Source of the DNA: Agriotes lineatus
Taxonomy: Eukaryota; Arthropoda; Insecta; Coleoptera; Elateridae
Assembly: GCA_940337035.1 (NCBI GenBank)
Contig: CALNHX010007541.1
Location: 1 to 64,000 of the forward strand
Direction of reading: 5' to 3'
DNA length: 64,000 bases
The translations under genes were made by a program, and so were the position numbers. The notes beneath the pieces were generated by a model, which worked only from the letters and a program-made list of their open reading frames with translations, was not told the DNA's origin and ran no database searches. Below, one piece after another: positions 35,515 to 47,579 of this stretch (positions are counted from its first letter, which is position 1; the number at the start of each line of letters is the position of its first letter).

Positions 35515-35878
35515 TATTTCTTGAAATCGGCAGTGAAGAAGCTCGAAATCGTTGTTGATATACGAGAACTCGGCAGTGAACTAATCCATTGTTTTACGAC
35601 TTTTTGCAGTTGGCGACGTACAGATAAGGACAGAAGACGTCAACACAACCTGGAAAAATTGGTTAATTTTTTTAATTTCGCAGTTTCTCGGCGCTGAAGT
35701 TCTTTTTAATTCCTGATGTGGTTTACTTGCCTCAGCCCTACGGACGTCTGTAACTAAATTCCGCGTTTGTGATACAAAAGAAAAACTCCAGTGCCTTGGT
35801 ATTCAAATGGCTATTTTCCTCTCGGCCTGTATTTTGGAGATATTGATGCAGGAAGTTTTTTGAAATTACTTAATTTTT
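35515..35878. other. No recognisable feature
   Basis: Short stretch between the palindromic MITE and family P copy C. Two open frames here are short and unrecognised. Confidence 0.5.
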
Positions 35879-36622
35879 ACTTCCCTCGTCTGAAAGACGA
35901 AGGAAGTATTGTAATCACAAAAAAATCACCTTCCGAGATTTTTTCGGATCTTCACGTTTCAAGGTCCCTAGATGATGAAAAAGAGATTTTCTCAATTCCG
36001 TCAGTCTGTCTGTCTGTCTGTCTCTTTATCCGTCTGTCTGTCTGTCTGTCTGTCTGTTGGCAGTATAGTTCAAAAACTGTGTCGGAGGAAGACTATATTT
36101 TCATACATGTTATATATCTACCTCGCATAAAACCAGTACAATTTCATACAAATATATACAGGATGAGCACCTTAAAAAAATAAAAGTTTGTTTATTTTTG
36201 TGTTAATTTTGAAATAAAAGGAAGTAATAACTTTCACATAGGTGAGGCTTTACATTTGCCAAAAATAAGACTCAACCGATAAAGGATAATGTCACAAAAG
36301 ATAAAAAAAATTAAGATTACACCGCGCTCTTCATGAGACGCGCGCGCCGTACTTTTCCCGAAGAGACGCGGTAGCTCAGATGGCATTCCGACGCACATAC
36401 ATCCTCTGCTGAGACTCAGCCAATCTCGAGCATTCTGCAGCGCCGCAGATGCTGCGGGTTCAAACCCCAGCGGGATACATTTTTTTTTTAATTTGAAAAT
36501 GTACTTAATTTATTAGGAACGTGAAGATATTTGTACTCCTAACTTAATTTGATTTTTAAAATTATTTAGTGTCACAATGTGGACGAGGGAAGTTCTGCGT
36601 AAAGCCCTTTACAGATTTTTTT
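35879..36622 (+). repeat. Repeat family P, copy C (reference copy)
   Basis: This is the most complete copy. It opens with a hairpin (ACTTCCCTCGTC, loop TGAAA, GACGAAGGAAGT), then GGATCTTCACGTTTCAAGGT, TTTTCTCAATTCCGTCAGTC, a CTGT microsatellite (about 36003-36057), an ATACAGGATGAGCACCTTA block, a tRNA-like block (36368-36478), and a tail ending near AAGCCCTTTACAGATTTTTT. The open frame across the head is incidental. Its head is shared with repeat family Q. Confidence 0.85.
36368..36478 (+). other. tRNA-like block inside family P copy C
   Basis: It begins GCGGTAGCTCAGATGGCATT, a good A box, and has the B box CGGGTTCAAACCCC before AGCGGGATAC. About 50 bases too many lie between the boxes for a normal tRNA, and the acceptor ends do not pair. 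It therefore looks like a tRNA-derived promoter region of a repeat, not a working tRNA. Confidence 0.6.
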
Positions 36623-36933
36623 CACTTATAATTACACGAGAGCTCTTTTTTGTCGAAGTAAACTTGACATTTTAATGAGAATATCGTTGATTGGCAATTT
36701 AACGAAAAAAACTGCCTCTGAAAAAATTACGAGTAATTTTTTCTGGCAGTTTTTTGAGTTGAATTGCCTAAAGGCAAAGAAACTCGAATTATAAATGTTA
36801 AGTTTACTTCGATAAGAAAAAAAGCTTGAGTGTAATTCGGTACGACAATTTAATGAATACGTATTTAATTTACATATTAGGTAATTTAGAAGTCAGTAAA
36901 TTAACAAACAAGGCGAAAATTATTTTATTTATT

Positions 36934-38115
36934 TTAACGGAAAGTACAGTTGTTAAAAACACAATTGTTATATACAAATTGATTTTCAGAACCTTCTTGT
37001 TTTTTGCTTATAGTTTGCTGCATGCTTATATTTTCAGCAATAGTTGTAGTGGTAGTACGAATGGAATTTATGATTATAGTATGGTGTTCTTGGTCTAACT
37101 GAAGGTACGGCTTTAATGACGACGGATTGCTATTCCTGTAATTTTCACTAATTTTTGTTCACCAATACCACTCCTGGACATTCAGTAACGGCAGCAGCTC
37201 GGTTGGAATGGTTCGTAATTTTTACTCGTTTGACATCAAGTCCAATATTTTTCGCCGAAGATTTGGTTCATTTGGAAAGTTCATTTATTCCAATAGGAGA
37301 ATTTTTATACCATCCTTTTTAATTCGTTTTTCGCCAGAAAGGATTTGGCGTTAAAAAAACTTTTCACATGTGATATGGTTTTCACGTTTTTTTATAATTT
37401 GTTTGAACAATCTTACTGGACATATATTTTCTTCTTGGGTGTTTGCAACCAGCCATTTACTGTCGGCCAATCTATGATTTCCCCCTTGCGCTGTTTTTGA
37501 AAATACTGGATTATATTCAATCCTTTCGGTCTCTTGTCCACTGTTGTCTGTCTCTATTTTAAAATGGAATATCTTACAGTTTGCTGCTACTCCAACTCTC
37601 CAGGCTAATTCATACGCGGCAATGTGGTAAAATTTTCTTTGGAGCCCTGTAGGATTTTCTTCATTCCAAGACAATGCCATTTCAAAGATTTCTTGTTTTG
37701 TGAGAGCTTTAGAACTCACCTTTCTTTTTTCTGGAATTGCTTGTAAAATTTTGTGTTTCGTGTCACGTGCGTTTCTTGCTTTCTTAAATTGTATGTCGCT
37801 GAACGGATTAAAAACCCGTTTATAATCATTAAAGTACTTCTCTTGTAACATTTTTGCTGTAGTGTTCCAAATCGTCTTAACTGCACTCTCTTTGTAATCG
37901 TCACCATTATTCTTCTTCATGTTAAATGCCCAGTCACATAAAATTGAAGCTAACTCTTCAATGGACGTTTCTTTCACGATTTCGTATTTTCTTTCCATAC
38001 AAAACAGCGTAAATTGCCGCCAAATTGATGTAGTTGAATTCACAGTATTCCGCGGCACATGGTTGTGGATCTCTGTTTCAATTTCTGCACTTGAGGACTC
38101 TCCAAATCGAGACAT
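36934..38115 (-). pseudogene. Crypton-type tyrosine recombinase, broken
   Basis: Cryptons are DNA transposons that move with a tyrosine recombinase. The frame opens at 38115 (MSRFGESSSAEIETEIHNH) and runs 254 codons. It contains a SAM-like N-terminal core (IWRQFTLFCMERKYEIV), the first catalytic Arg region (AYELAWRVGVAANC) and NPVFSKTAQGGNHRL. It breaks at 37351 in a T run that looks one base short. Further on, in shifted frames with two stops, are NPFWRKTN, the H-x-x-R box as TNHSNRAAAV (about 37190-37230), KLVKITG, and the nucleophile region SLKPYLQLDQEHH (about 37085-37130). It ends at a stop at 36934 after NNCVFNNCTFR. All key residues are still readable, so decay is recent to moderate. 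Confidence 0.85.
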
Positions 38116-39379
38116 TTTTACGCATTGAATAGTTTTCTGACAATTCTTGCGAAACCGCCTCGGTTGAAGTAAACTACTGCATATGGATTTTTTTACCGGT
38201 TATAACTACAGTGACTTTATAAGGACAGTGTGGTCAATTTTGGTCATCTTTCTGATTGGCTGTTAAGATATCCGCCATCTTCAGGCGTGCACGAAATTAC
38301 ACATATTCACACAAAATTGCTTCTAAGTTCTTTATTATTGAAAGTAGCCCCAATATCAAGTAAAATGAAATAATCCTCATAAAATTCTACAGTCTTCTGT
38401 ATAAACGAATTGCGAATTTTCGTTTGCGTAAGTAAATGTCAACGTGTTAAAGTAAAATACTTTTTGCGAAAATTGCGCATTAGCCCAAATCAAAAGCTAC
38501 AATATACTATATGAATGTCTTAATGCCAAAGATTATTGCATCAAATTAAAGAGAATTTATGAACTATGTAACACTGAATATTCTATTTCTCCAAATTAAC
38601 TGGTGTTATAAATACAACGGTTTGATCATGAATATCAAAAAAATCCATTTTTGTTAACCTTTTGTATGTAGTCTCTGTATCGGTCAACGCAAAATATTGT
38701 AAATTCTCGTTTTCTATGTACAAAACACAATAAAGAAGATAATAAAGAACACATTGACTTATATTCCGATATCAGGTTGCTCGTTAACGAGGATTTTTAA
38801 TCGCTGGCAGCGATTCCTTACGTTTCACATCGTCTCTTACCCTTTAGTTCTGTTTAAGTAATATTATTGACATTCTTGTAAAATTAATGTTACACTTACA
38901 TTTGACCACTTCACATTGCACACATTTTCCCAATCTTGGGTATACAGCGCTCTGTAAAGCATCTCGGAACTTGTCCAGTCCATATAAAATGACGTTTATG
39001 TCATAATTTAGCAGGGTGACGTTTGTCATACAATTCAGCAGGCCGTGCACAGAACAATACCTAAGGGCGTGGCTGGTTGTAGCAAAGACGACTCATAATG
39101 GCTGCCTTTTTTTAAATTGAAGGGTTTCAGTAATAAATGGGTTACAATTAGATTTCAGTTTGGTTCACACTGACATTTCGGTAGTCAAACTATAGACACA
39201 ATAAAGTGACTGTAGTACATCACGATCGAGCCAGCCAGCGCGAGACACACGAACTAGCAAGGGCATAAACAGGAATACCCTCCATTCGTCTTATAATTTT
39301 TGTTTATATTCTTAACGAAAACAAGAACCATTTTTATTTTATTTAAAAAAATTCCTAAATTATTTTCTTTCAAAATGTC
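38116..39379. other. No recognisable feature
   Basis: About 1.3 kb upstream of the Crypton start. Nothing identified; the element's own boundary on this side could not be fixed. Confidence 0.5.
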
Positions 39380-39572
39380 GTGATTCGTATTATACATTTA
39401 GTAGTACTGAAGTGTATTGTTGGTAGCACTATGTCACATTCGAGGTTATGTTTTATCTCAGTTTGTGTCATACTGACGCGAAACCTAACCTGCTAACCTC
39501 GAATTTGAAATAGACTGACAGTGACACCAACAATACACTAGTGCTTCCAAACGTGGAATACGAATCACAGGC
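39380..39572. repeat. Palindromic element, family S
   Basis: Inverted matches: GTGATTCGTATT with AATACGAATCAC, AGTGTATTGTTGGT with ACCAACAATACACT, and ATTCGAGGTTA with TAACCTCGAAT. The arms are about 70-90 bp with an indel. The right arm recurs at 51945-52035 (ACCTAACCTACTAACCTCGA), so this is a dispersed family. Confidence 0.75.
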
Positions 39573-41612
39573 ATTACTAGGTGCTACCGGCCTAGGCCAT
39601 AAAAACGTATGTACACAAAGAATCATTGAAAATGAACAGGGCTATGTGTTTGTTTGTTTGTAATGGACAAGGTCTAGGCATGTGGAGTACCAGGTACCTT
39701 AGACACCGACGGCTTTGGTCATATGGTCAAAGTCCTACTTAGAATTTTGCCGAGACTAAGGAGTTCCAACCCTAGCAAGGGATCGTTTTGTGTTAAGTGT
39801 ACATACCGTGGCTACTAGACCAGCATATAAAAATAATGATTATGTATGTAAGCCGAACATTTTTCCGTTTATGCCGATGCCTGCAATTGCTGACCGAGGT
39901 GACAGTCGAGGCTAACAAGCAGGCAACACCATAAAAAGCAGTTTTCGTCCGAAGTGCATACTATTTTTTTTTCGTCGACCGTCATAATTTGAAAAAAGGG
40001 GAGTGTGAGCTTTTGCGGACGAAAAATTAATATGGTGTCCAAAAAAGTTACATTTTGCGTACGTAAATGCGTCCGTAATATCGAATTTTATAGAGAGGTC
40101 GACGGAAAAGTACATTAATTTCTAGTATCCACCCTTTTTGATGATCAATGAAAACTGTGACTTTAAATATACAAAGCTAAAAGGCTTGTCTAAAAAGCGG
40201 TGTGAGACTTATCAAATTAAGCTAACACAAAGTGGCAGTTGCATTAATTAAAATTACCTACTTTCTGATTCAATACTGCATTTACAGATTATGTCTATCT
40301 TTCTATTCCGTGGCCCTCTTTGACGAGGCTTACTTTTATTCTCATGATATAAACATGTAATCTTATAGAAAATGTGTTAAACCGTATATTGCATCTTCTT
40401 AAGATTCTTGTTGGACATAATCCATAATAAAAATTGAGGCTAAGTTGATTTGGCAAAGAAAACTGTTGCTGAAAAGTCATTATTACGTGCTTCCCTGTAA
40501 CAGTTTCAAAAGCAACATTAAACAGCGCTCATTTAAAATTAAAATGTCCAATTTCTTTGTTCCTCGTTTCATTAGATTGCGCAAAAATAAATTAGATTTT
40601 AACCTCCTTTCCAAAACTCGATTAAGCCCCTAATTCGACTCAAGGGCAGCTCTCCTTCTCGTCTTCTAGTTCCGATCGAGATAAAATGATAGATTAGCCC
40701 TGATTTGGGACGTTATTGGGTGGGATGACTTAGTCTGATCACAGTTAAGTTTGGCTGCGGATCAACGGCTTCGGTTTGGTTCCGCGCGATTGCTTCTAAT
40801 GTTTGCCAAAACTTGTAGGAAGTCGGAGTTCCTTAATAACAGCGCGAGTAAAATAGAATCTAGATCAGTCTGATCCTGGTGTAAGAATGACTTCCCAACT
40901 TTGTACGGCGCGGCGCTCCGCTGCAAATTAGTTTGAAAAAGGCTGCACTTCGACGGCACTTCCCTGAGACTTGAGGAATTTACGTGTATATAAGGATGCC
41001 AGTCCTAGGGCATCTTCACTGAAATTACAAAAATATATATTATTAGATTAGCAGCTAGCTACAGCTAATGCAAAAGAGTGCCTTTATATTATTTCTTCCA
41101 CACATATCCGTCAGTAAATTGTAAATTTGAAAGACACAGCTTTGTTATCAAGCTGATCAAAGTACCTACAATAATTTTCCGTAGTCGTACATTTTACAGA
41201 GAAGATAGCATAAAATCATCCATATCAACTTTAACAAAGTGTTGACTTCAGAAGTTCACAGACGAGCACCTCGAAATATTTTACATATAAACTGCCAAAC
41301 GATGTATTGTGGAAGCTCCTGAAAATCTTGCTCAGCATAGAATCTACTTTTTTCTACTCCTTTATTAGTAAATTGCTCATTAAGCACTGTTTACTTGATT
41401 AGTAAAATCGTTGTTACAAACAGTGTTACGTAATGATAATGACTAACACGTAATTTTTTTTATTACGTTACAGTTATCTTCTGTTGTTTGTACGAAGCGG
41501 TGTAGGGATGTGACTGCAGCCGCCTAATTTTTAAGATGGTGTGACAGATAGTTTGACAGTTAATAAAATATTTCTTTTTCGTTTAACGAAATGAGTGTGA
41601 TCGTAGAAAAAG
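39573..41612. other. No recognisable feature
   Basis: About 2 kb. The part 40620-41000 is less AT-rich and holds GTGTATATAAGGATGCC near 40983, which could be a TATA box or part of an LTR, but nothing downstream supports either. No gene recognised. Confidence 0.4.
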
Positions 41613-41747
41613 TATAGTACGCAACTCGAGCTATAGAGCAATTACACGCTCGTGGAATTACACACGCGCCGCTACGCGGCTTGTGCGTAACTTTTCCAAC
41701 TCGCGTGTAATATGCTTCCTACAGCTCTCGTTGTGTAATATACTATA
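41613..41747. repeat. Palindromic element
   Basis: TATAGTA at the left pairs with TACTATA at the right; inside, AACTCGAGCTATAGAGCAAT and the region around GCTCTCGTTGTGTAATA pair, as do GCGCCGCTACGCGGC around the centre. The arms are about 60 bp and imperfect. It is GC-richer than its surroundings. Confidence 0.65.
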
Positions 41748-41885
41748 ACGGTATCTCGATTTAAATACGTTTAACGTGTCAAAGTTAAAAATGTAACCCT
41801 ATCAAAAATGATTGCAAGACGACTAGGAGATACACTAGTTTAATAAAGTCTACCTAGAGTAGGAGAAAGAGACACTAATTATTTC

Positions 41886-42780
41886 TTATTTTTTAATATA
41901 GCCACCACCTAACTCTACACACTTTTTCTCTTTTCCGGAAGTTGTAATATTCCCTTAAAATAAAAAAATTTCCTGTTCAGTAAAATAGCTTCTAACAGCT
42001 CGCTGAAGTTCTTCGTCAGAAGAAAACCGGCGACATTATACGTTTTTTTAAGTTTATTTACTAGTCGCAGGGGGGGGGGGTGCATATCAGGGCTATACGC
42101 CGGATGATCCAGCTCAAGGAATTCTAATGTCGCATTAAAGCTTGAACAGATTGAGTCTTCTGCACTCTTGCATTGTGGTGAAATATTGTATCCACTTTCT
42201 TCAACAAAGTTGGACGTTTTTCCTGTATAACACGATGTAGTTTCTCAAATATAATAGAATAGTCACCAGTGGTGATTGTTTTATTTTTCTTCATGTACTT
42301 AATCAATTAAAAGAGTCCTTTGATGGTCCCAAGAAACAGTAGCCATAAGCTTGCCTGCAGATGCTTGTGTTCGACATTTTTTGGAAAAGGGAAGGGCCCA
42401 CTGCATTGATTACTGCTTAGTCTTAGGATACCAATAATGGACCCAGATTTCATTTCCTGTCACTATTTTACACACGATATCTTGATATTTTTGCAGTAAA
42501 TCCAAATACCTTGAAGAAACTTCTCGACAATAATATTTCCGTTCAGAAGCCAAATATTTTCAATCTCATCTGGCTGGCACCTTGCTCATATCAAGCTTTT
42601 GATGCAAAATGTGTTCGAATATAATAGACGCTATTCGCCATCTCTTGTCTTTACACATCGATTTTTAAGAACTATCGACTCTATCTTTCTGCAGGTTTCA
42701 GGATTCGTTGCAGTTTTCGGCTGTCCTTGCATATCCTTCGACTCCAGTACTCCAACGGAATTGTTTTGACCAGCATTTTA
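41886..42780 (-). pseudogene. Old mariner transposase, many breaks
   Basis: Minus-strand fragments in three frames follow the order of a mariner transposase. First comes GRPKTATNPETCRKIESIVL (about 42650-42720). Next is VTGNEIWVHYWYPKTKQ (about 42425-42475), where the first catalytic Asp of TGDE has become Asn. QASAGKLMATVSWDHQR follows near 42340, then TTGDYSIIFEKLHRVIQEKR and IFHHNARVQK (42124-42306), where the second catalytic Asp region reads HHNAR. DELQRAV-like sequence follows, and GGYIKK with a stop at 41886. A run of ten G bases (about 42070) sits in the D3 region. With two catalytic Asp lost, it has long been dead. Confidence 0.85.
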
Positions 42781-45309
42781 TTTGATACAGGCTTATAATG
42801 TGGCTTTTATTTAGCCACATACTCTACTGTACTATGAATTTATAATGTCCTTTGTTTGCTAGTTTACTCAGTCGTAGAAGTACCAGACCCGCTCTTACCT
42901 CAATGTAGCTACGATATTCCTCTTGTAGGTCTGCTCGTGATTAGTGATTACCTATTGTCATACAATTTTCTCAGCCCCACTTGTCGTGCCAAAATTGTCA
43001 TATATCTTTGGTCACAGCACCAATTGAGGTGCCAAAATTATTATATAACAAATATTATATGGATATATACCATCTCGCTTATTAAGAAGAAGTAGTATCA
43101 AGAATATTTTCTCAAACACTTACCTTTTTACTTATTGAATTATTTTCAATTGACATTTCTTACTAATAAAAATATGACATTTGAAATTATGTTTATATAC
43201 CTCGGCTAGACAGTTATTAAGCAATGAGACTCTCTTTCGTCCTCAGCTGAATGGATTAATATTAAACTTATTAATCTTCTTATTTTTGAAGACTGAATTA
43301 TTAAATTATTATCAAATTGACTTCTTTGGTCAATTACAGTCTCTTTCGTCCTCAATTAAATCTTCTTACTCAATCAGTTAGTATTTGAAAGATTGGTCTG
43401 ACATTACAATAAATCAAAATACAAATGTCAAATTATTTAATCAAATGTTCTAACTTCTTCCAACGTTGATGTTAAAATTAATTAAGATACCCTAAACCAA
43501 AATATGTCAATTTCTAATTATAATTTCTGAAAACGTCGAGTACCCGAATCAATATAAATTTAGAAAAATAAATATTCTAAATTACTCTAAATATAAATTA
43601 CAATTATTTCCACTAATTTTGTGGTAACAAACTTCTTATTTATGTCTTCAATGAATATAAGAAATATGCACTAACCTTCTGTAGGTATCGCTTGTACCTG
43701 AGTGCATTTTCTATTAGCCTGCAAACACCTCCTTTGGATTGTTCACGACCAAAATAGATCGTTGCAGCCCTATGACCCCTTAAGATCTGGATATATCGTA
43801 GCAGAGCATGCCACAAACACAAATACTTGCACCTGTTACTGGTTGAAGCAAAAATTGCCACTTCAAATGGCTTCAGACAATCTTGAAGTTCTAATCTGAA
43901 TAATAGTTGTGACCTTTAGTCAAACTTGATCGTAAAGAAGGTTGTCTTGCTATTACGTATCAAATATACAATTATTACTTTCACAATTAAAGGAAATCTA
44001 GCCCTTGAACGTGATTATTTTAACGTAGATTATTATTTTCAAGATACTTTTTCACTTCGTGTAAACAACCACACTGGTTGCCCATTACTACTCCCACCAG
44101 TTATCTACACACTACTGTTATCACATGATACCCATTAGACATCTGGATATTATTACTGAATTAATTAAGCATCCACACAGCATGCTGCATTACACTATAA
44201 TGCTGTAAGTATACGTGCAAAAACTGCCAGAAACGAAAACGAAACAGTTTACATGAAAAGATATATAATCTGTAAAAGAAACAAACATGCATGGAAGTAC
44301 ATAATTGTTAAATGCTATGTGCGCTATTAATATTAGCACTGAATATTCCACGAGCTTGATGCTGACTCTACAGGTGATGTTTAAATCCCGCACTCGAATT
44401 TACTAAACCAGACCCTGTTTCCACTAGCTTGAAATCAGCTGACACAATACGTCCACAGGATGATGTAACGCTTTGTCCTGACGCTCTGACTCAGCAGGTT
44501 GCCGCTGCTTTCTGTCGCGCAATTTGCCCGATGATGTTATTGCACAATGCGTTGTAGTCTCTTTATAATCGGCTGATATGGTTATTTATAAGACTAACCT
44601 TGCGTTATAGTTGCTCCATATGATCTCGTACATTTACAAGATCGATTCCTCCTTTAAAGCTTGCAGAGCGGCTTTTGGCGCTGAAGAATTATTGATTCCT
44701 CGGGGTTAGTTCCAAGGTAGTTGTCTGCTCTCGAGGCTGTATTTCGGTTCAAGAATCACGACGCGTCGACTGCTCTTAAGACAGGCCAACAGAAAACTTT
44801 TAATCGCACTTTTTAATAATTGGCGTAGCGCCCCTTGGGTTTTGGGGCGACACGCGCCACTCCCCGGCGTCTCCGCTGGCTCACAACTTGCTTTGTTCTA
44901 TTAATAACCGCACTGAATAACTAAATCAGCTGTTTTGCTCTCACACAATCTCACGCGTGAAACTCGTATTTTTAAATGCACAATGCGTCTTAAGCTAATT
45001 GATACATTGTGAGAAATACAGTTTAGTTCTATTCCTAGTAGAATAATGGTTAGATACCAAGGTGATTAGTAACTGCGAAGGTGACACAAACCAGATCGTT
45101 ACTTGGCCCATTCTCGCCATACACTGCAGGTATCATTCAGTGCTCTAATGACTGACTAATAAACAAGGAAGCAACGATAGGCCATAAATGGATGAAATTT
45201 TGCCCAATAACTATTAAAACGTAGTGTTTACGATACAATGACTTATACAGCATTATTACTTTATGTTCATGGCTAGGTAGATTGTTAAAGAATTTAGTTT
45301 CAATATATG
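42781..45309. other. No recognisable feature
   Basis: About 2.5 kb, with a GC-richer patch at 44800-44900. Several open frames of 60-80 codons exist but none resembles a known protein. Confidence 0.5.
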
Positions 45310-45880
45310 TAGTATTACGGCATGTCTCGCCGCGGTTTTCTATCTTCTATCTTCCTCAAGGTGCCTGGCATCCATTTTTTCTTTAATTTCTTGTATCTAG
45401 CCTTTAGTCGGCTTTCCTCTTTTCTACGTCTTCGTTCCGCCGTTCCTTCTAATATTTTTTTAGCCATCGATTTTGGGGCATTAACTTTTCGTGACCATAC
45501 CAGAGTAAAACTTTTGTTTGAATTCTTTCGGTTGCAGGTTGTTCCATCTGTATTTGTTGCTCTGCTCTCGCTGTTATCTCTTCCTCCATCTGCCCATACA
45601 ATCCTCCCATATGTGGTATTACGCTAATACCCGTGTAGTTGCCGCACTCATATTTATTTTTTTGTATTGACGCAAATTGCTGCTCTCTGGATATCTCTGC
45701 TCTTCCATTAAGACATTTGTTAAAATCATTTGTTAACATTTGTAAAGCAATCAATGAGGCATGTTTAATAACTTCGATCGGAATACCCTGAGGTCGACCC
45801 GGCGCCGCTTCCACTACTGCGTCACTCGATGACGCGTCCGCTTCCTTTGTTCTCTGGTTGAACCTTGTAAACGGCAAAAA
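45310..45880 (-). mobile_element. Decayed LINE, RT piece fused to C-terminal tail
   Basis: The open frame 45449-45877 (-) contains REQQFASIQK, NYTGISVIPHMGGLYG, an RT block seen also at 15350-15410, and shortly after it RIQTKVLLWYGHEKLMPQNR, which belongs to the C-terminal tail of the same kind of LINE. Several hundred residues including the YADD region are therefore missing between them. The tail continues in another frame to about 45310 (RRRRKEESRLKARYKKLKK). It is an internal deletion derivative. Confidence 0.75.
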
Positions 45881-46190
45881 GCAACTTATAGCCTTTACCT
45901 GGGGCTACAGGGCCGCGATTTTAACAATTTACTCCTCGTAATTTCCCAGAAAAAGCAGAAACGCTCGTTATCAACTGGTGCTGGGTCTCACCTTCAAAAC
46001 TAGGTCGCCGGGCGTACACTTGCGACTACACCCGTGCACACCTTTGATCTCCGCCAACTCAAAGCCGACTCTCACTTTATCTCTGCAAAAACCTGACCGC
46101 TTCCTGCCTGCTACGCGGCATGCAACACGCATAATGGCACGGAATCAACAAAAACATTAGTCCGCGTTCAAAACTAACTGAATGTCATTA
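45881..46190. other. No recognisable feature
   Basis: Spacer between two LINE remnants; nothing seen. Confidence 0.5.
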
Positions 46191-46431
46191 TTCTTCTTCA
46201 TGTGTCCTGCCCTCCTAGGGCGTTGACGATCAATTGCATGACTTGAATTTTGTCTGTAGCTTTCCTGAAAAGGGATGTTGTACTTTGTCCATACCATTGG
46301 CGAAAGTTCCTGAGCCATGGTGTCCTGCGACGACCTGGATTACGCTTTTCCTCTATTTTTCCCTGAATTATAATCTGCAGTAATCTGTATTTGTCATTAC
46401 GGATGATGTCATTATGAATAGAGTAATCCAC
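46191..46431 (-). mobile_element. LINE ORF2 extreme C-terminus with GAA tail
   Basis: The open frame 46198-46431 (-) includes RNDKYRLLQIIIQGKIEEKR, NPGRRRTPWLRNFRQWYGQS and TSLFRKATDKIQVMQLIVNA, the conserved end of RTE-like insect LINEs. It is followed by a stop and a short GAAGAA tail at 46191-46199. Only about 80 residues of ORF2 are present, a strong 5' truncation. Confidence 0.9.
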
Positions 46432-47579
46432 TCTTACACGGATCTCAAGTGTGCTAAGAACGGTAATGATTTCGATAGAAATTGGAAGCCAAAAACAGAT
46501 ATAGATACAAATATATTTACAAGAAAAATTTGTTGGCTCTTTGTAGGTTACATTGTAAACAGAAACGGCATAGATATTTTAATAAGTTGCGAAAGTAGTA
46601 GTAACATTCGAATGAAATCGTTCGAATGAAATGTTCTAGCGCGGCTTTTCATAGTTCCCTAGCTGTCTTTAATTTGTATAACACAACTTTACTTTATACC
46701 TTGGTTGTTGACCTAGCTAGCTCAATCCACATGAAACTCTTTTAAAATTATTGCAGCTCGTGACTATGAAGCATCGCTATCTGCCAAAATGAGGAAGCTG
46801 ACTTGTAATTCGAGTGTGTAATTTCAAACAATATGCACAATAAAAGTCAAACTGTTCACGCAAATAAACATAAACTGACCTATCAAATGCACACGTACAA
46901 CGATATAAAAAATAGAATTAAGCACTAGAATAGATGACCACCTTACACACAACGGTGTTTTTAAGAATGTATCATTAGCGCGAAATAGCTTGTTGCTTCC
47001 CGCGAACGCTTATCGCTTAGACTGAAAATACATCTACTATATCGGGTTACCTTAAGCTCGTGGCACGAAATAGCAACGTGTTCTCGCCAGTATGTACTTG
47101 GACACCAAAGTATTGATATACGTCATGAACCTTCAACAGCTCGATGCACTGAAATGTACCACGAAAGCGGCTACTTAGGGAAAACCCCGTGCTGCAAGCT
47201 CGGTGTGCTTTCTGGCGGATGACGTCACGAAATAATCGAGAGGCCACGAAACTTCTTGGCAGCGTCACAAAGGCGTACTTACTCAGTACAACGTTCAAAT
47301 GGCACTTACTTGAATTTCAAACACTGGCTTACTGGACACAAACGCTTACGCCGCTTTTATTTATCTCATTGTAGCCGAAATTTCACTGAGAATCGCTTAC
47401 AGGTATGCACTCTGGGGCTCGACACACCTGTCACTAAATTCAAATTTTTAGACCGCTGTTGGATTCACGTTTTCGCTTCACATCTAAATCGAAATCGAAT
47501 GCTCCACATATTAAAATAGAACCGTAAGCGCACTTTTCCTTATGTTAGATTGCAATAATTACAACTAATTCACAATAAA
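46432..47579. other. No recognisable feature
   Basis: About 1.1 kb; no gene or repeat recognised. Confidence 0.5.

Noticed and set aside
36003..36057. CTGT repeats as a possible CRISPR-like array
   Set aside because: They are a plain tetranucleotide microsatellite inside a dispersed eukaryotic repeat, without spacers.
36368..36478. A genuine tRNA gene
   Set aside because: The boxes are good, but the spacing is too long, the acceptor ends do not pair and the block recurs within a repeat family.
36826..37098. 90-codon plus-strand open frame
   Set aside because: It is antisense to the Crypton recombinase C-terminus, which explains the openness.
40975..41030. TATA-like GTGTATATAAGG with a GC-richer flank
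   Set aside because: No open frame, LTR boundary or second copy supports a promoter or an LTR; AT-rich sequence gives many such matches.
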